In this document: positions 27,803 to 36,908 of the stretch, piece after piece
Numbering within the stretch: position 1 is the stretch's first letter
Layout of the letters: the number at the start of each line of letters is the position of its first letter
DNA from: Bacteriovoracaceae bacterium
GTDB lineage: Bacteria > Bdellovibrionota > Bacteriovoracia > Bacteriovoracales > Bacteriovoracaceae
Direction: 5' to 3'
DNA: 64,000 nucleotides
Assembly: GCA_947441615.1 (NCBI GenBank)
Contig: CANEUH010000007.1
Span: 85,344-149,343, forward strand
Position numbers and translations under genes: made by a program
Notes under the pieces: model-generated
The model's database searches: none
What the model was told of the DNA's origin: nothing
What the model saw: the letters and a program-made list of their open reading frames with translations, nothing else

Positions 27803-29989
27803 ATGGGCAAGTCATGTTGTGGGACTGATACTGATAAAAATGATAATTCAAATGAAAATGGTCACATTGATGGAGCTGTAACAACATCCTTCAAAGTATC
27901 TGGAATGGACTGCTCTGATGAAGTCACTGCTGTTCAGAAGGCTTTAAATCTGCCAAAGGTTAAAAAAGTCGATGCAAACATAATGACAGAAACGGTAACT
28001 GTTTATCATGATGCGGACTTGGATAACAAATTGATTCGGAGCCTAATCGAGAAAGCAGGATTGAAAGTCGTTGTTGAGACTGGGCAGTCTTTCTTCAAAG
28101 ATCATTCTAGAAGGATATACTTAGTAGTCATAAGTGGTTTCACGCTTACAGTAGGGCTAATTTTAGACTGGTTTGAATTCCACAACATTTACTTCATTTA
28201 TTTATCCTATGCAATTTCAATCATAACTGCCGGGTCCATTATACTTCCTAAGGCTTGGCGATCAATTATCAAGTTTAGCCTCGATATGAATGTGCTGATG
28301 ACGGTTGCCGTAATGGGAGCCATCTTTCTCAAAGAGTACTCAGAAGCAGCTAGCGTTGTTTTCTTATTTTCGTTGGCTGAACTACTCGAAGCTTTGAGCG
28401 TCTCAAGGGCCAGGAAAGCTATCAGAGACGTTTTGAAGGTTACTCCCAAAGAGGCATTAGTGCTCAATGAAGAAGGTGAAACTACCGCTAGGGAAGTGGA
28501 ATCTTTACAGATTGGAGACCTGGTATTAATTCGACCAGGAGATAGCATTCCTATAGATGGCGTTATCTTTGAAGGAGTTTCCACAATTAATCAAGCTTCC
28601 CTTACTGGTGAATCTAAGGCTGTTGAAAAGAAAAAAGATGAAGAGGTATATACTGGGACTATAAATGAGTCGGGTGTACTAAAAGTAAAAGTTCAAAAAC
28701 GTTTTCAGGATTCTAAAATTTCACAAATTATCTCGATGATTGAAGATGCCCAAAAGGACAAAGCTCCTTCTCAAAGATTTGTAGATAAATTTGCTTCAAT
28801 CTATACTCCATCGGTGATGGCCCTGGCCCTGCTGGTGGCTATTTTACCACCTTTGTTTTTTGGTGGAGTATGGCAAGAATGGATTTATAAAGCGCTCGTT
28901 TTACTCGTTGTTGGGTGTCCTTGTGCTTTAGTGATAGCCACTCCGGTATCCGTAGTTTCTGGCCTTACATCGCTGGCCAGGAGAGGGATACTTGTTAAGG
29001 GTGGAGTTCACTTAGAATCGTTAGGTCGGCTCAAAGCAATTGCCCTTGATAAGACAGGCACAATTACTAATGGGACCCCTGAAGTTTCGGGAATGAAACT
29101 TTTTTCTGATGAATCTGAGGAAGAATGTATAAGGCTTACAGCATCTCTCGAAAGCATGTCTTCACATCCCTTGGCTCTTGCAATCCTCAAACACGCCAAT
29201 TCTAAAAATGTAGCCTACAAGCATCCTGAAGATTTCAAGTTAATTACTGGAAAAGGTGCCGAAGGTAAAATCGATGGCCATCAATACTTTGTAGGTAATC
29301 ACAATCTGGCTCATGAGTTGGGAGTTTGTTCGGCTGAAGTCGAAAAATATCTCGATCAAGAAGAAACAAAATCAATGTCAGTGATTGTTTTGGGCCACAA
29401 GCCACATCATGACTGCAAAGGCGAAATTCTCGCAATATTTTCCTTAGGTGACACTTTAAGACCTAATATTAGTTCTGCAATCTCAGAACTTCATAAAGCT
29501 GGTTTGCAATTTGTGGGCATGCTGAGTGGAGATAATCAAAAGACAGTTGATGCTGTTTCTAAAACAGTAGGAATTGATTATGCGAAGGGTGGTTTACTAC
29601 CAGAGGACAAGGTCAAAGAAGTTAAGGCTATGGTTGCAAAATATAAATATGTGGGAATGGTTGGTGATGGAGTAAATGATGCTCCGGCATTGGCGAATGC
29701 AACAATAGGCATTGCAATGGGAATAGTAGGTAGCGATACTGCGATTGAAACAGCAGATGTGGCTCTTATGAAAGACGATATCTTCATGCTACCAAAGGCC
29801 ATAAGTCATGGCAGACAGGTTTTAAACGTCATTAGATTCAACATTGCCTTCGCGATTGCAATCAAGCTTGTATTCTTCGTCCTGGCTTTTATGGGAATGA
29901 CAAATTTGTGGTTAGCAGTCGCTGCTGATATGGGTGCATCTTTGTTTGTTACGTTTAATGCTTTGAGACTTCTTAAAATGAGAGATTAA
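27803..29989 (+). CDS. Heavy-metal P-type ATPase (Zn/Cd/Pb type, ZntA/CadA-like)
   Basis: 728 residues. An N-terminal HMA domain (GMDCSDEVTAV, so only one Cys of the usual CxxC), then eight membrane segments, the metal site VVGCPCALVIATPVS (CPC), the phosphorylation motif DKTGTITNG, TGES in the actuator region and MVGDGVNDAPALANATIGIA. These mark a PIB-type ATPase that exports Zn, Cd or Pb from the cytoplasm. The start MGKSCCGTD may itself carry a metal site. It ends the metal module; the RND pump and this ATPase together would remove metal across both membranes. Confidence 0.95.
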   Translation: MGKSCCGTDTDKNDNSNENGHIDGAVTTSFKVSGMDCSDEVTAVQKALNLPKVKKVDANIMTETVTVYHDADLDNKLIRSLIEKAGLKVVVETGQSFFKDHSRRIYLVVISGFTLTVGLILDWFEFHNIYFIYLSYAISIITAGSIILPKAWRSIIKFSLDMNVLMTVAVMGAIFLKEYSEAASVVFLFSLAELLEALSVSRARKAIRDVLKVTPKEALVLNEEGETTAREVESLQIGDLVLIRPGDSIPIDGVIFEGVSTINQASLTGESKAVEKKKDEEVYTGTINESGVLKVKVQKRFQDSKISQIISMIEDAQKDKAPSQRFVDKFASIYTPSVMALALLVAILPPLFFGGVWQEWIYKALVLLVVGCPCALVIATPVSVVSGLTSLARRGILVKGGVHLESLGRLKAIALDKTGTITNGTPEVSGMKLFSDESEEECIRLTASLESMSSHPLALAILKHANSKNVAYKHPEDFKLITGKGAEGKIDGHQYFVGNHNLAHELGVCSAEVEKYLDQEETKSMSVIVLGHKPHHDCKGEILAIFSLGDTLRPNISSAISELHKAGLQFVGMLSGDNQKTVDAVSKTVGIDYAKGGLLPEDKVKEVKAMVAKYKYVGMVGDGVNDAPALANATIGIAMGIVGSDTAIETADVALMKDDIFMLPKAISHGRQVLNVIRFNIAFAIAIKLVFFVLAFMGMTNLWLAVAADMGASLFVTFNALRLLKMRD

Positions 29990-30001
29990 GATTGTTACTG
30001 C

Positions 30002-30352
30002 TTAACGAGCATGCTTATTTATGACTTCTTTCAGGTCCTCCGGCAGTGGCAAGTGCTCAATCAATCCTACTGTGGACCATCCAATATTGCCCACTGGTAC
30101 CCGACCCAAAAGATGACCAGGAATAGTAACAAGCAGTCTCAAGACCTGCCCTAAAATTTCTTTATAGTCTTTGCGTCCAATGGCATATCGGAACATCAGC
30201 CAGTGAATGAATAAATGATTTGATGGAGAGGACTGTGAAAGTACATGTGCACGACCGAGATGGTGGAAACTAGCCTGGTGATCTCCTATTGCTTGTGCTG
30301 ATTTGAACTTCGAAATTTCAAACTTCATCAGTTGATTTAATTTATCCATCAT
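30002..30352 (-). CDS. DUF3703 family protein
   Basis: 116 residues with the family pattern GDHQASFHHLGRAHVLSQSS, HWLMFRYAIGRKDYKEILGQ and GRVPVGNIGWSTVGL. DUF3703 proteins occur next to heavy-metal and arsenic genes, but their biochemical role is not known. It lies on the opposite strand, convergent to the P-type ATPase, and is followed upstream by the mepA-like gene. Confidence 0.8.
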   Translation of the reverse strand: MMDKLNQLMKFEISKFKSAQAIGDHQASFHHLGRAHVLSQSSPSNHLFIHWLMFRYAIGRKDYKEILGQVLRLLVTIPGHLLGRVPVGNIGWSTVGLIEHLPLPEDLKEVINKHAR

Positions 30353-30388
30353 GTACCTTGGGAATCAGATAGCACTGTCGTAAGCATC

Positions 30389-31081
30389 TTAACAGCCAGA
30401 ACCTTCAGGTACTTCTTCTTGTGGGATACAGCTGGATGAATCTTCTGGGCAATAAAGCCTGACATGAAGATGATCAGCATGATTTGGATAAGGCCTCATA
30501 CTTCTCAGGACTTCCTCATAACCTGCTTCTTCACCAATTTTTTTTGCAAACTTACATAGTTCACTTTTTATTACAGGATCAACAAATATCCGCTGAATCT
30601 TGCCATATCTATGTAGAGTCTTAACCAATTCCCAATTCCTTAAAATATCGAAATTTGCAGTGGTTTTCCCATTCTTAACCATTAACTCAGAAAAGCCATT
30701 TGTTACTTCTGGTTTTTGTTCAACACCGTTATTTCTATAATAGGTCAGGTCTACGTCTAATCCATTTTGATGAGAACCATGTCCGCTAATCTGACCACCA
30801 AATCTAGCGCCGAGATCACCGGTCTGTAGACGATCCCGTGAAGGATAAAATTGATACATCTCAGATGCAGTTTCGATAATCATGGAAACAAGTTCTTTGC
30901 TTCCCCAGCCTCTATTGCGCTTAACAAATAGGCGCATGTATCCATCACCAAATTCTGGTAAATCAACTGAATCAGAAATAGTGCCATTGTTATAAGAACC
31001 TGCAGGAAGGGAACTTCCCAAGGTATGTCCACTAATGGTGATAATTGTAAGGACGGTGAATAATGCACTTTTCATTCTCAT
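30389..31081 (-). CDS. mepA: Penicillin-insensitive murein endopeptidase (MepA family)
   Basis: 230 residues with signal peptide. The zinc site is intact: SGHGSHQNGLDVDLTYY (H, D ligands) and PYPNHADHLHVRLYCP (final His-x-His). MepA cleaves D-Ala-meso-DAP cross-links in peptidoglycan. A wall hydrolase on a conjugative element may open the wall for the transfer apparatus, since no VirB1-type transglycosylase is seen; it could also simply be cargo. ATGs at 31081 and 31075 are both possible starts. Confidence 0.9.
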   Translation of the reverse strand: MRMKSALFTVLTIITISGHTLGSSLPAGSYNNGTISDSVDLPEFGDGYMRLFVKRNRGWGSKELVSMIIETASEMYQFYPSRDRLQTGDLGARFGGQISGHGSHQNGLDVDLTYYRNNGVEQKPEVTNGFSELMVKNGKTTANFDILRNWELVKTLHRYGKIQRIFVDPVIKSELCKFAKKIGEEAGYEEVLRSMRPYPNHADHLHVRLYCPEDSSSCIPQEEVPEGSGC

Positions 31082-31273
31082 GGTTCATGATACCGCCATT
31101 TGGAAACTGTAGAATGAATGTAAGCATATTTTAGAATCAGGTGAGGTAAAGAATCTGACTGTTTTATTTCGTTAAAGGATGGTCGAGAGTATTGCCAGTG
31201 TGAAATCAGTCTTTGACGCTATATTTCTACATATCCTTTCGGATGTGGGTAACTTTATGGATTCTGCTTGTCT

Positions 31274-33727
31274 CTAAATGTTCCATAATTCAGGAATATT
31301 CTTTGAATAGATTTCTTTAATCCAAGCTGGTTTTGATATTGATTCAGGCGAATATCCTGTCGCTAGATAAATATTAGTGAATCCTTTTTTGAAAATTTTC
31401 TCAGACTCAATTTCACCCTTGATGTTATCTTTGAGATTCGAATCCACATAAATACCTGAGGATAAGTCATGCAGGTGTTCATCGACTAAGAAATCATTTA
31501 TTGTAAAATACGTCTTAATCTCTCGGTTCGCTCTTGAAGCGCTTCTTTTCCAGCTTAAATGAACCAATTCGTCGTCATCAATTAAGATAATAGGGTTCTT
31601 TGCTTCTTTGGAAGTACCAATAGGTACGATTGAGGCCATGCACTTAGGAAGAATTTTAATATTGTGATTTTGAGTTTCTTTCTGAATATGAGTTTCATCA
31701 TATCTGGCAGTAACTAGAATGGAATTATTGCTTGATCCAAGTTTCTTGATGCATTCCAAACCAGTCGATTCTTCTCCCAGCAATTCATAGTCAGACAAGA
31801 GTATTTTATGCTGCGGTATTGAATTATACTGTTCTAATAATGTAGCAGCGGAAAAGAAATGTTCTAGTTGAACTTTTGATGAGGCAAAGCGCTTTTTCCA
31901 AACTTCGTGAATATTTGCATCATCATCGAGAATAATGACAGATTCGATTTTCGAAAGGTTGATTGAATCGGGAAAGTTTTTAGGAGTTACATCTTTGGGC
32001 AAGTCTAAGACCACGCTTGTTGCATTATCTCTTTGGATGAAAATCTTGCCCCCAATGGCTTCAATTTCTGTTTTTGCACTATGAAGGCCAAGTCCATTAC
32101 CGTCAGCCTTAGTGGTAAAACCTTTTTCAAAAAGCTGTTTCTCAAAATCTGGTGCTATACCGGGACCATTATCAGTGATGGTTATCCTAGAGGTTAATCC
32201 ATTATCAGTTAGCCTTACATTTATAGTACCCTTGTACATTGTCGCTTCTGCACCATTTGTTATGATGTTGGAAATAATTCGCTTAAATGTAACTGGACTA
32301 ATTTTTGAGAACGAGGAAAAGGATTTCTCATCATAAGAAGCAATAATTTCTAAGAGATCATAATTTCGATACTGCATTCTTTTCTCAATAAGAATTTGTT
32401 CAATTTGTGAAATAAGATGATTTGGAGTTTCTTTGCCATTATCGTAAGATCTCGACTTCAATAAGTTGTATGCGATTTCTTCTATCCGATTGATAGCAAT
32501 CAAGACGCTTCTTCTACCGTCTTCGGGCAGAATCAAAAACTCGTCCTTCGAGGCTTTGAGAGCTTCCAGAGGCGACCTGATATCATGGGCAAGTTGGATA
32601 GATTGTCTGCCTACTTTTGCTTCCACCTCAAGATCATTTTCCTTTCTGAAGAAAGTTTCCCATGAACGCTTAAGACTTAAAATCTGATCAAAAATAAGTA
32701 GGAATATAAAGGTTCCCAGGCCTACTTGAAGCAGAGGAGTAGTTGAAATAAATCTAAGATCATTTAGATTGTCGTTAATATTTGCAGCAAGCAAAGTGAT
32801 GAGTCCAACCTTGAGTGGTAGCTTACCAGGAGATGACTTAAAGACGGTATAAATTGATATAAGAATGAAGAAAGGGGAGATATGAAACCATAATCTTCCT
32901 ACTGAGGCAGCTTCCATCAAAGTCTCGCTACAGAGAATTGCAGTGATTAAAGCAGAAGCAACTAATGATAGAAGTGCCTTATAAGGCTTTGAGCAGTACT
33001 TGGTTGAATAGATGGCCACTATCCAGATAGTTGTTACACTTGAAACGAGTGTTGTCTTATAAACAGGTAGCATATCAAAGAAATGATAACCCAATCTGCC
33101 TCTACAAATTCCAAGTATAAAACTTGAAAGACTAAGCATGAAAATCAGAACCTGATTTCTCCATAGCAGCCTAGGTGCAAAGAATGGGAATGAGATTGCA
33201 GCTAGGACCAAGCATAATAGGGGAATTACTATCTTTGAAAGATTATTTGAAAGTTCCTGGACATATTTCTTATGGTCTAAGACTTTTGCGGTGCTGACTT
33301 CGAAGTTCGCTGGGTTGAAGCCCTTGTTTACTAAAAATTCGACATAGACAAGAATACGGATCTCGTTTAGTCCGGTCGATTTCAACAAAGTTTTAGGAAT
33401 ATAATAGTTTCTCTCAGTATCCATGTTGTAGGTGAAATTTGGGGGAAACTCACCAGTTTGGCCAATCTGAATGTCATTGAGAAACGCTTTGTCGGCATCG
33501 CCAATTTTGCCCAAGTAAATACTTAACTCTTCAGACGTATTATCGACTTCTAATGAGTTTCTATATTCAATAAACCCACGATATTCTCGTGTAACGGCCG
33601 TAGAAGGATTCTTTAATGGTTGCCACTTAGAATTATCCCTTTGCTTGAGCGAAGTGAATGTTCTGAACTCCCAGTCACTGGCAAATGCACTTGATATCAA
33701 TAAACATAGTAGAAGGGCAATTTTCAT
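31274..33727 (-). CDS. Hybrid sensor histidine kinase with 7TM sensor and two receiver-like domains
   Basis: 817 residues. Signal peptide; an extracytoplasmic beta-sandwich (~20-150) and seven membrane segments (~160-345) in the 7TM-DISM style; H-box AHDIRSPLEAL (~380); ATP lid DNGPGIAPDFEKQLFEKG with GNGLGLHSA; then two receiver domains (~590-700: ILDDDANIHEV; ~710-817: ILIDDDELVHLSW). It overlaps the methyltransferase gene by 4 bp and so is translated from the same message as the NtrC-type regulator. The second receiver ends early. Confidence 0.88.
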   Translation of the reverse strand: MKIALLLCLLISSAFASDWEFRTFTSLKQRDNSKWQPLKNPSTAVTREYRGFIEYRNSLEVDNTSEELSIYLGKIGDADKAFLNDIQIGQTGEFPPNFTYNMDTERNYYIPKTLLKSTGLNEIRILVYVEFLVNKGFNPANFEVSTAKVLDHKKYVQELSNNLSKIVIPLLCLVLAAISFPFFAPRLLWRNQVLIFMLSLSSFILGICRGRLGYHFFDMLPVYKTTLVSSVTTIWIVAIYSTKYCSKPYKALLSLVASALITAILCSETLMEAASVGRLWFHISPFFILISIYTVFKSSPGKLPLKVGLITLLAANINDNLNDLRFISTTPLLQVGLGTFIFLLIFDQILSLKRSWETFFRKENDLEVEAKVGRQSIQLAHDIRSPLEALKASKDEFLILPEDGRRSVLIAINRIEEIAYNLLKSRSYDNGKETPNHLISQIEQILIEKRMQYRNYDLLEIIASYDEKSFSSFSKISPVTFKRIISNIITNGAEATMYKGTINVRLTDNGLTSRITITDNGPGIAPDFEKQLFEKGFTTKADGNGLGLHSAKTEIEAIGGKIFIQRDNATSVVLDLPKDVTPKNFPDSINLSKIESVIILDDDANIHEVWKKRFASSKVQLEHFFSAATLLEQYNSIPQHKILLSDYELLGEESTGLECIKKLGSSNNSILVTARYDETHIQKETQNHNIKILPKCMASIVPIGTSKEAKNPIILIDDDELVHLSWKRSASRANREIKTYFTINDFLVDEHLHDLSSGIYVDSNLKDNIKGEIESEKIFKKGFTNIYLATGYSPESISKPAWIKEIYSKNIPELWNI

Positions 33728-34551
33728 ATTTGCCTCTTAATCCAAATAAGCTCATGGATTGGGTTCATTATCCCGTTACCGTCTTGGAAAATCGGAGTTA
33801 AAACTTCATTAAGCGCTTTAACATGGCTCAATGAAAGTTTTGTGAAATCATGGTTTAAAATAAAAGAGAAGAAGGTTTTGCCTTCTTCAGAAAATTCATC
33901 TTTCTGCCATAGACCATTTAGGTCGACGTTTGTTTTTATTTCTTGCCTTTGAATCTTATACTTCTTCAGTTGTTCAAGCCCATTTAGGACTGGCAATAAG
34001 ATATCTGTGCTTCCATGCTTGGAAACTTCTGCAAGCTCTGGATGGGTTTTGATTGGATGCCTGCTAGTGCCCATCATGATTGCAATCGAGCCATTTACAT
34101 TGAGGGACGAAGCAAGGCTTTGTAGAATCATTGGATTTACGTGGTAAAAGACATAGCTAGCAATTATTAAATCTTGCTTATCTTTTGGAAGGTAGTCCTC
34201 TACATTTTCGGCTGAACAGTTCTTCAAAATAATATTGTTAGAAACACTCTGGATTTCTTTTTTAGCATTCTGTAAAGATTCGTTCGCTGGTTCTACAAGT
34301 GTAATCTCCATATTTTTGATATGCAGTTTAGCAGTGAGTGCTTCAAGATATTGTTTGCTCATTTTACCGTTACCACAACCGATATCAAGTACCCGTTTAA
34401 AATCAGAAGATGTAACCTGTGCAGCAAGAGAGGCAGAAAAGGTGTTTAGTATTTGTTTCCTGAAGTCAGTTCTTTCTAAGAATATTTGGTATCCTTGTTC
34501 ATACCATGAACTATCAGACGTCTCTGTTTTATAGCTTGATTGATTTCTCAT
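33724..34551 (-). CDS. SAM-dependent methyltransferase in the signalling operon
   Basis: 275 residues; motif I VLDIGCGNGKMSKQYL (~52-67), then VEPANESLQNAK (acidic motif II) and LIIASYVFYHVNP. Typical of class I methyltransferases. It overlaps its neighbours by 4 bp on both sides (ATGA), which ties it to the sensor kinase and to the small DHp-like protein. Target unknown; a signalling molecule or protein target is a guess. Confidence 0.8.
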   Translation of the reverse strand: MRNQSSYKTETSDSSWYEQGYQIFLERTDFRKQILNTFSASLAAQVTSSDFKRVLDIGCGNGKMSKQYLEALTAKLHIKNMEITLVEPANESLQNAKKEIQSVSNNIILKNCSAENVEDYLPKDKQDLIIASYVFYHVNPMILQSLASSLNVNGSIAIMMGTSRHPIKTHPELAEVSKHGSTDILLPVLNGLEQLKKYKIQRQEIKTNVDLNGLWQKDEFSEEGKTFFSFILNHDFTKLSLSHVKALNEVLTPIFQDGNGIMNPIHELIWIKRQI

Positions 34552-34748
34552 GGCTTTTGTCCAGCGATGTAGTTGGTCAGTTCATCCAATTTTGAAATTG
34601 ATTGGCTTTCTCGTTCCAGACACATCTCAAGCATACTTTTAAGTTCAGTATCCAGCTCAAGATCTTCTTGTTTGATAAACTTTATTAAGTTCATCATATT
34701 ATAAAAATCTCTTCTGAGATCATGCTGGATTTCATTCAGAGTAATCAT
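34548..34748 (-). CDS. Small stand-alone histidine-kinase dimerisation-like protein
   Basis: 66 residues. The stretch NEIQHDLRRDFYNMMNLIKF followed by a second long helix (MLEMCLERESQSISKLDEL) looks like the two-helix DHp domain of a histidine kinase, with HDLR as the H-box, but no ATPase domain follows. It may be a phosphotransfer or dimerisation partner. It overlaps the regulator gene upstream and the methyltransferase downstream by 4 bp each. Confidence 0.6.
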   Translation of the reverse strand: MITLNEIQHDLRRDFYNMMNLIKFIKQEDLELDTELKSMLEMCLERESQSISKLDELTNYIAGQKP

Positions 34749-36073
34749 GACTTAACCCTCTTGCTAACATTAATCATGTCTGAAATGGTTGAAATACCAA
34801 CTTTCATTTTTTTTGCTGCTTGGGTAGGACTGTCTCCATTTCGTTTAAGATATTCGAGAGCAATTTCCTTTTTAAACTCAGTAATAAATTCTTTAAGCCC
34901 TTTCTCTTCAATTTGATCTAGTTGATGCTGAGTGAATAACTTTTTCTGAGGTGCAAGGTTGTAACGAATCCGATGGGGGATTGCTTCAGGAGTAATCAGT
35001 CTATGGCCATTAACAATCCAGTTTTCAACCAAGTCTTGTATTTCTCTAGTGTTTCTTGGCCAGGAATATTGTTTCAGAATTTCTTCTGTTTCCTTTTCCA
35101 TAACAATCTGAAAAGGGTGCTTAGAAATAAAATATTCAAACAATGGGAGAATATCTTCTGGACGCTCCCGCAACGGCATAAGATTAATTTGGAAGGTGCT
35201 TATCCTGGCAAATAAATCTTCGCGAAATAATCCTTGTTCAATCAGGGAATGGATGTTTTCGCAAGTTGCGGCAATGATCCTGAAATCAGATTTTGTTGGA
35301 ATGTTTGAACCAACTGGAAAAAAGATTTTCTCTTCCAGGGCTTTTAGTAGCAGTTTTTGAACATCTAAAGTCAGCGCATGTATTTCATCTAAGAAGATGA
35401 TACCGTTATCAGCTTTTTGGAGTAGCCCTATTTTATCAGCACTAGCACCAGTAAATGATCCGGCCTTATGTCCAAAAAGCTCACTTCTGACTGTATCTCC
35501 CGTAAACTGAGAGCAGTTTACTTCTAAGAAGTTTTTACAACCGAGAGTGTCCCTAATGAGATGAGATACCACACGTTTTCCGGTACCTGTTTCACCTTCG
35601 ATAAAAATAGGCTTGTCGGATACACCTAGATTCACAATTTTTGAAAGCTCAGAAATCTGCTTATTACTTCGAGTGATGAAATTTCTTCTGATAGTTTGAG
35701 AGAATTCTCTTTCTTGTTTGTTAACCTGGAATCTTTTAAGGACAGAATCCAATTTAAGGTCATCGAAGGGTTTGATTAAGTAATCTTTGGCCCCATTTTT
35801 TAGCGACTTTTGAATGATATCCCTATCCGCTTCACCGGAAATGACGATCGGGTACGCTTTGGACTCTTGGGATAGCTTTACGAGGTTTAGGCCATCTAGC
35901 TTTCCATGAAGGTTTAAATCTAAGAAAGCGAGATCATATCTCTTGCTCGCCAACAGCTTAGAAGCTTCTTCCGACGTAGAGACTGATTCTACCTTCCCGA
36001 AACGGCTCAGGATTCGCTCTGAAGTCTTTTGGGTAAAGAGGTCATCCTCAACCAGAAGTATGCTTAAATTCAT
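34745..36073 (-). CDS. NtrC-type sigma-54 response regulator
   Basis: About 442 residues. Receiver domain (VEDD near the N-terminus, phospho-Asp in DLAFLDLNLHG, KPF at ~117), AAA+ domain with Walker A EGETGTGKRVV, the sigma-54 contact loop GSFTGA (Gly-Ser form of GAFTGA), and FLDEIHALT, then a Fis-type C-terminal HTH (SPTQAAKKMKVGISTISDMI). ATG 36073 is best placed behind AAGGAGG; upstream ATGs at 36079 and 36100 are too close or too far. It heads the signalling operon and is divergent from the conjugation operon, so control of transfer genes is likely. Confidence 0.92.
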   Translation of the reverse strand: MNLSILLVEDDLFTQKTSERILSRFGKVESVSTSEEASKLLASKRYDLAFLDLNLHGKLDGLNLVKLSQESKAYPIVISGEADRDIIQKSLKNGAKDYLIKPFDDLKLDSVLKRFQVNKQEREFSQTIRRNFITRSNKQISELSKIVNLGVSDKPIFIEGETGTGKRVVSHLIRDTLGCKNFLEVNCSQFTGDTVRSELFGHKAGSFTGASADKIGLLQKADNGIIFLDEIHALTLDVQKLLLKALEEKIFFPVGSNIPTKSDFRIIAATCENIHSLIEQGLFREDLFARISTFQINLMPLRERPEDILPLFEYFISKHPFQIVMEKETEEILKQYSWPRNTREIQDLVENWIVNGHRLITPEAIPHRIRYNLAPQKKLFTQHQLDQIEEKGLKEFITEFKKEIALEYLKRNGDSPTQAAKKMKVGISTISDMINVSKRVKS

Positions 36074-36128
36074 TTCCATGGCCTCCTTTAACCAAATCAT
36101 TTGTTACTTCGCAACGAAATTTCGAAAC

Positions 36129-36272
36129 AGGGCACGGAAAACCGTAGTCTTTGCATGGTGCCCTGCATTATTCTGGGCCCCTGACGGAATCCCGTTAAAA
36201 GCTTTCGGAATTTCGTAGCCTATAAATCCCAAGTAGCTATTTCTCCGTCCAAAATCTTGGCCCTCAGCTTGT
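36129..36272 (+). promoter_or_regulatory. Candidate sigma-54 promoter and upstream inverted repeat
   Basis: TGGCCC at 36258-36263 and TTGT at 36269-36272 have the spacing of a -24/-12 element (consensus TGGCAC-N5-TTGC; the last C is T here). It points to the small gene at 36338. About 100 bp upstream an inverted repeat AGGGCAC (36129-36135)/GTGCCCT (36158-36164) could be an activator site. The adjacent NtrC-type gene supports this reading. It is a match by eye, not proof. Confidence 0.4.
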
Positions 36273-36337
36273 AATAGGCAGTCTCACTCAACTCAAACAA
36301 CTGGGTGAGTGTTTAACAAGTTAAAGGGGAATAGATC

Positions 36338-36475
36338 ATGAGCAAATTCATTAAAGGCATCTGGATTTTCATTACTGACAAAATTCAAAACGGAAAAATT
36401 GGATTTAGAGAAGCTCGAGATATCCACGAAGCAGCTATTGGAAAAGTTTTGGCCCTCTACTGTCAACAATACTAA
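36338..36475 (+). CDS. Small hypothetical protein, first gene of the conjugation operon
   Basis: 45 residues (MSKFIKGIWIFITDKIQNGK) with AAGGGG upstream. Slightly basic and amphipathic. It begins the operon, 8 bases before the next gene. No family recognised. Its regular spacing and ribosome site make it believable. Confidence 0.5.
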   Translation: MSKFIKGIWIFITDKIQNGKIGFREARDIHEAAIGKVLALYCQQY

Positions 36476-36483
36476 GGAGCAAA

Positions 36484-36726
36484 ATGAGATTCACCCCAAA
36501 AGATATCGAAGTAGTAAGAAATGGTCTGAGTTTTTTAACATTCTTGGAAAGACAAATTTTGATCTATCGGTTTTGGGAAGAAAGAACAATTGAAGATATC
36601 GCTGAAATTTTAGAGATGTATTGGGACGAGGTTGACTCCTATATTGAAGATTCGCTCAAGAGTCTTAGAAAATACTGCCTAGAGCATCCTAGTTTTAGCC
36701 TTGGCGTATTTATGGAAGCGGCTTGA
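36484..36726 (+). CDS. Small protein like sigma-70 region 4
   Basis: 80 residues. The core LERQILIYRFWEERTIEDIA ... LEMYWDEVDSYIEDSLKSLR has the helix-turn-helix and terminal basic helix of sigma-factor region 4, which binds the -35 element. No region 2 is present, so it would act as a small DNA-binding regulator, not a full sigma factor. Position at the head of the conjugation operon suggests local control. Confidence 0.6.
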   Translation: MRFTPKDIEVVRNGLSFLTFLERQILIYRFWEERTIEDIAEILEMYWDEVDSYIEDSLKSLRKYCLEHPSFSLGVFMEAA

Positions 36727-36755
36727 ATCTAAATTTTATCAGGGGACATGTAAAA

Positions 36756-36893
36756 ATGATTAATTTTGTAATTATGGGAGCTCTACTCGTTAGTGTCATT
36801 AGCTGCAGCAGTAGAAGGTTTGCTCAAACGATTGAAGATGAAATTCCTCTAATCGCTCGGGTTGGGGGAGCAGGCGCTGATCGATCAAAATAA
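36756..36893 (+). CDS. Small lipoprotein, VirB7-like position
   Basis: 45 residues; MINFVIMGALLVSVISC is a lipobox signal, leaving a mature peptide of about 29 residues. VirB7 proteins are equally short lipoproteins that brace VirB9 in the outer-membrane core of the secretion channel. Sequence similarity to VirB7 is not visible, so the name rests on size, lipobox and operon position. Confidence 0.5.
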   Translation: MINFVIMGALLVSVISCSSRRFAQTIEDEIPLIARVGGAGADRSK

Positions 36894-36908
36894 AAGAAAA
36901 GGGGACCC

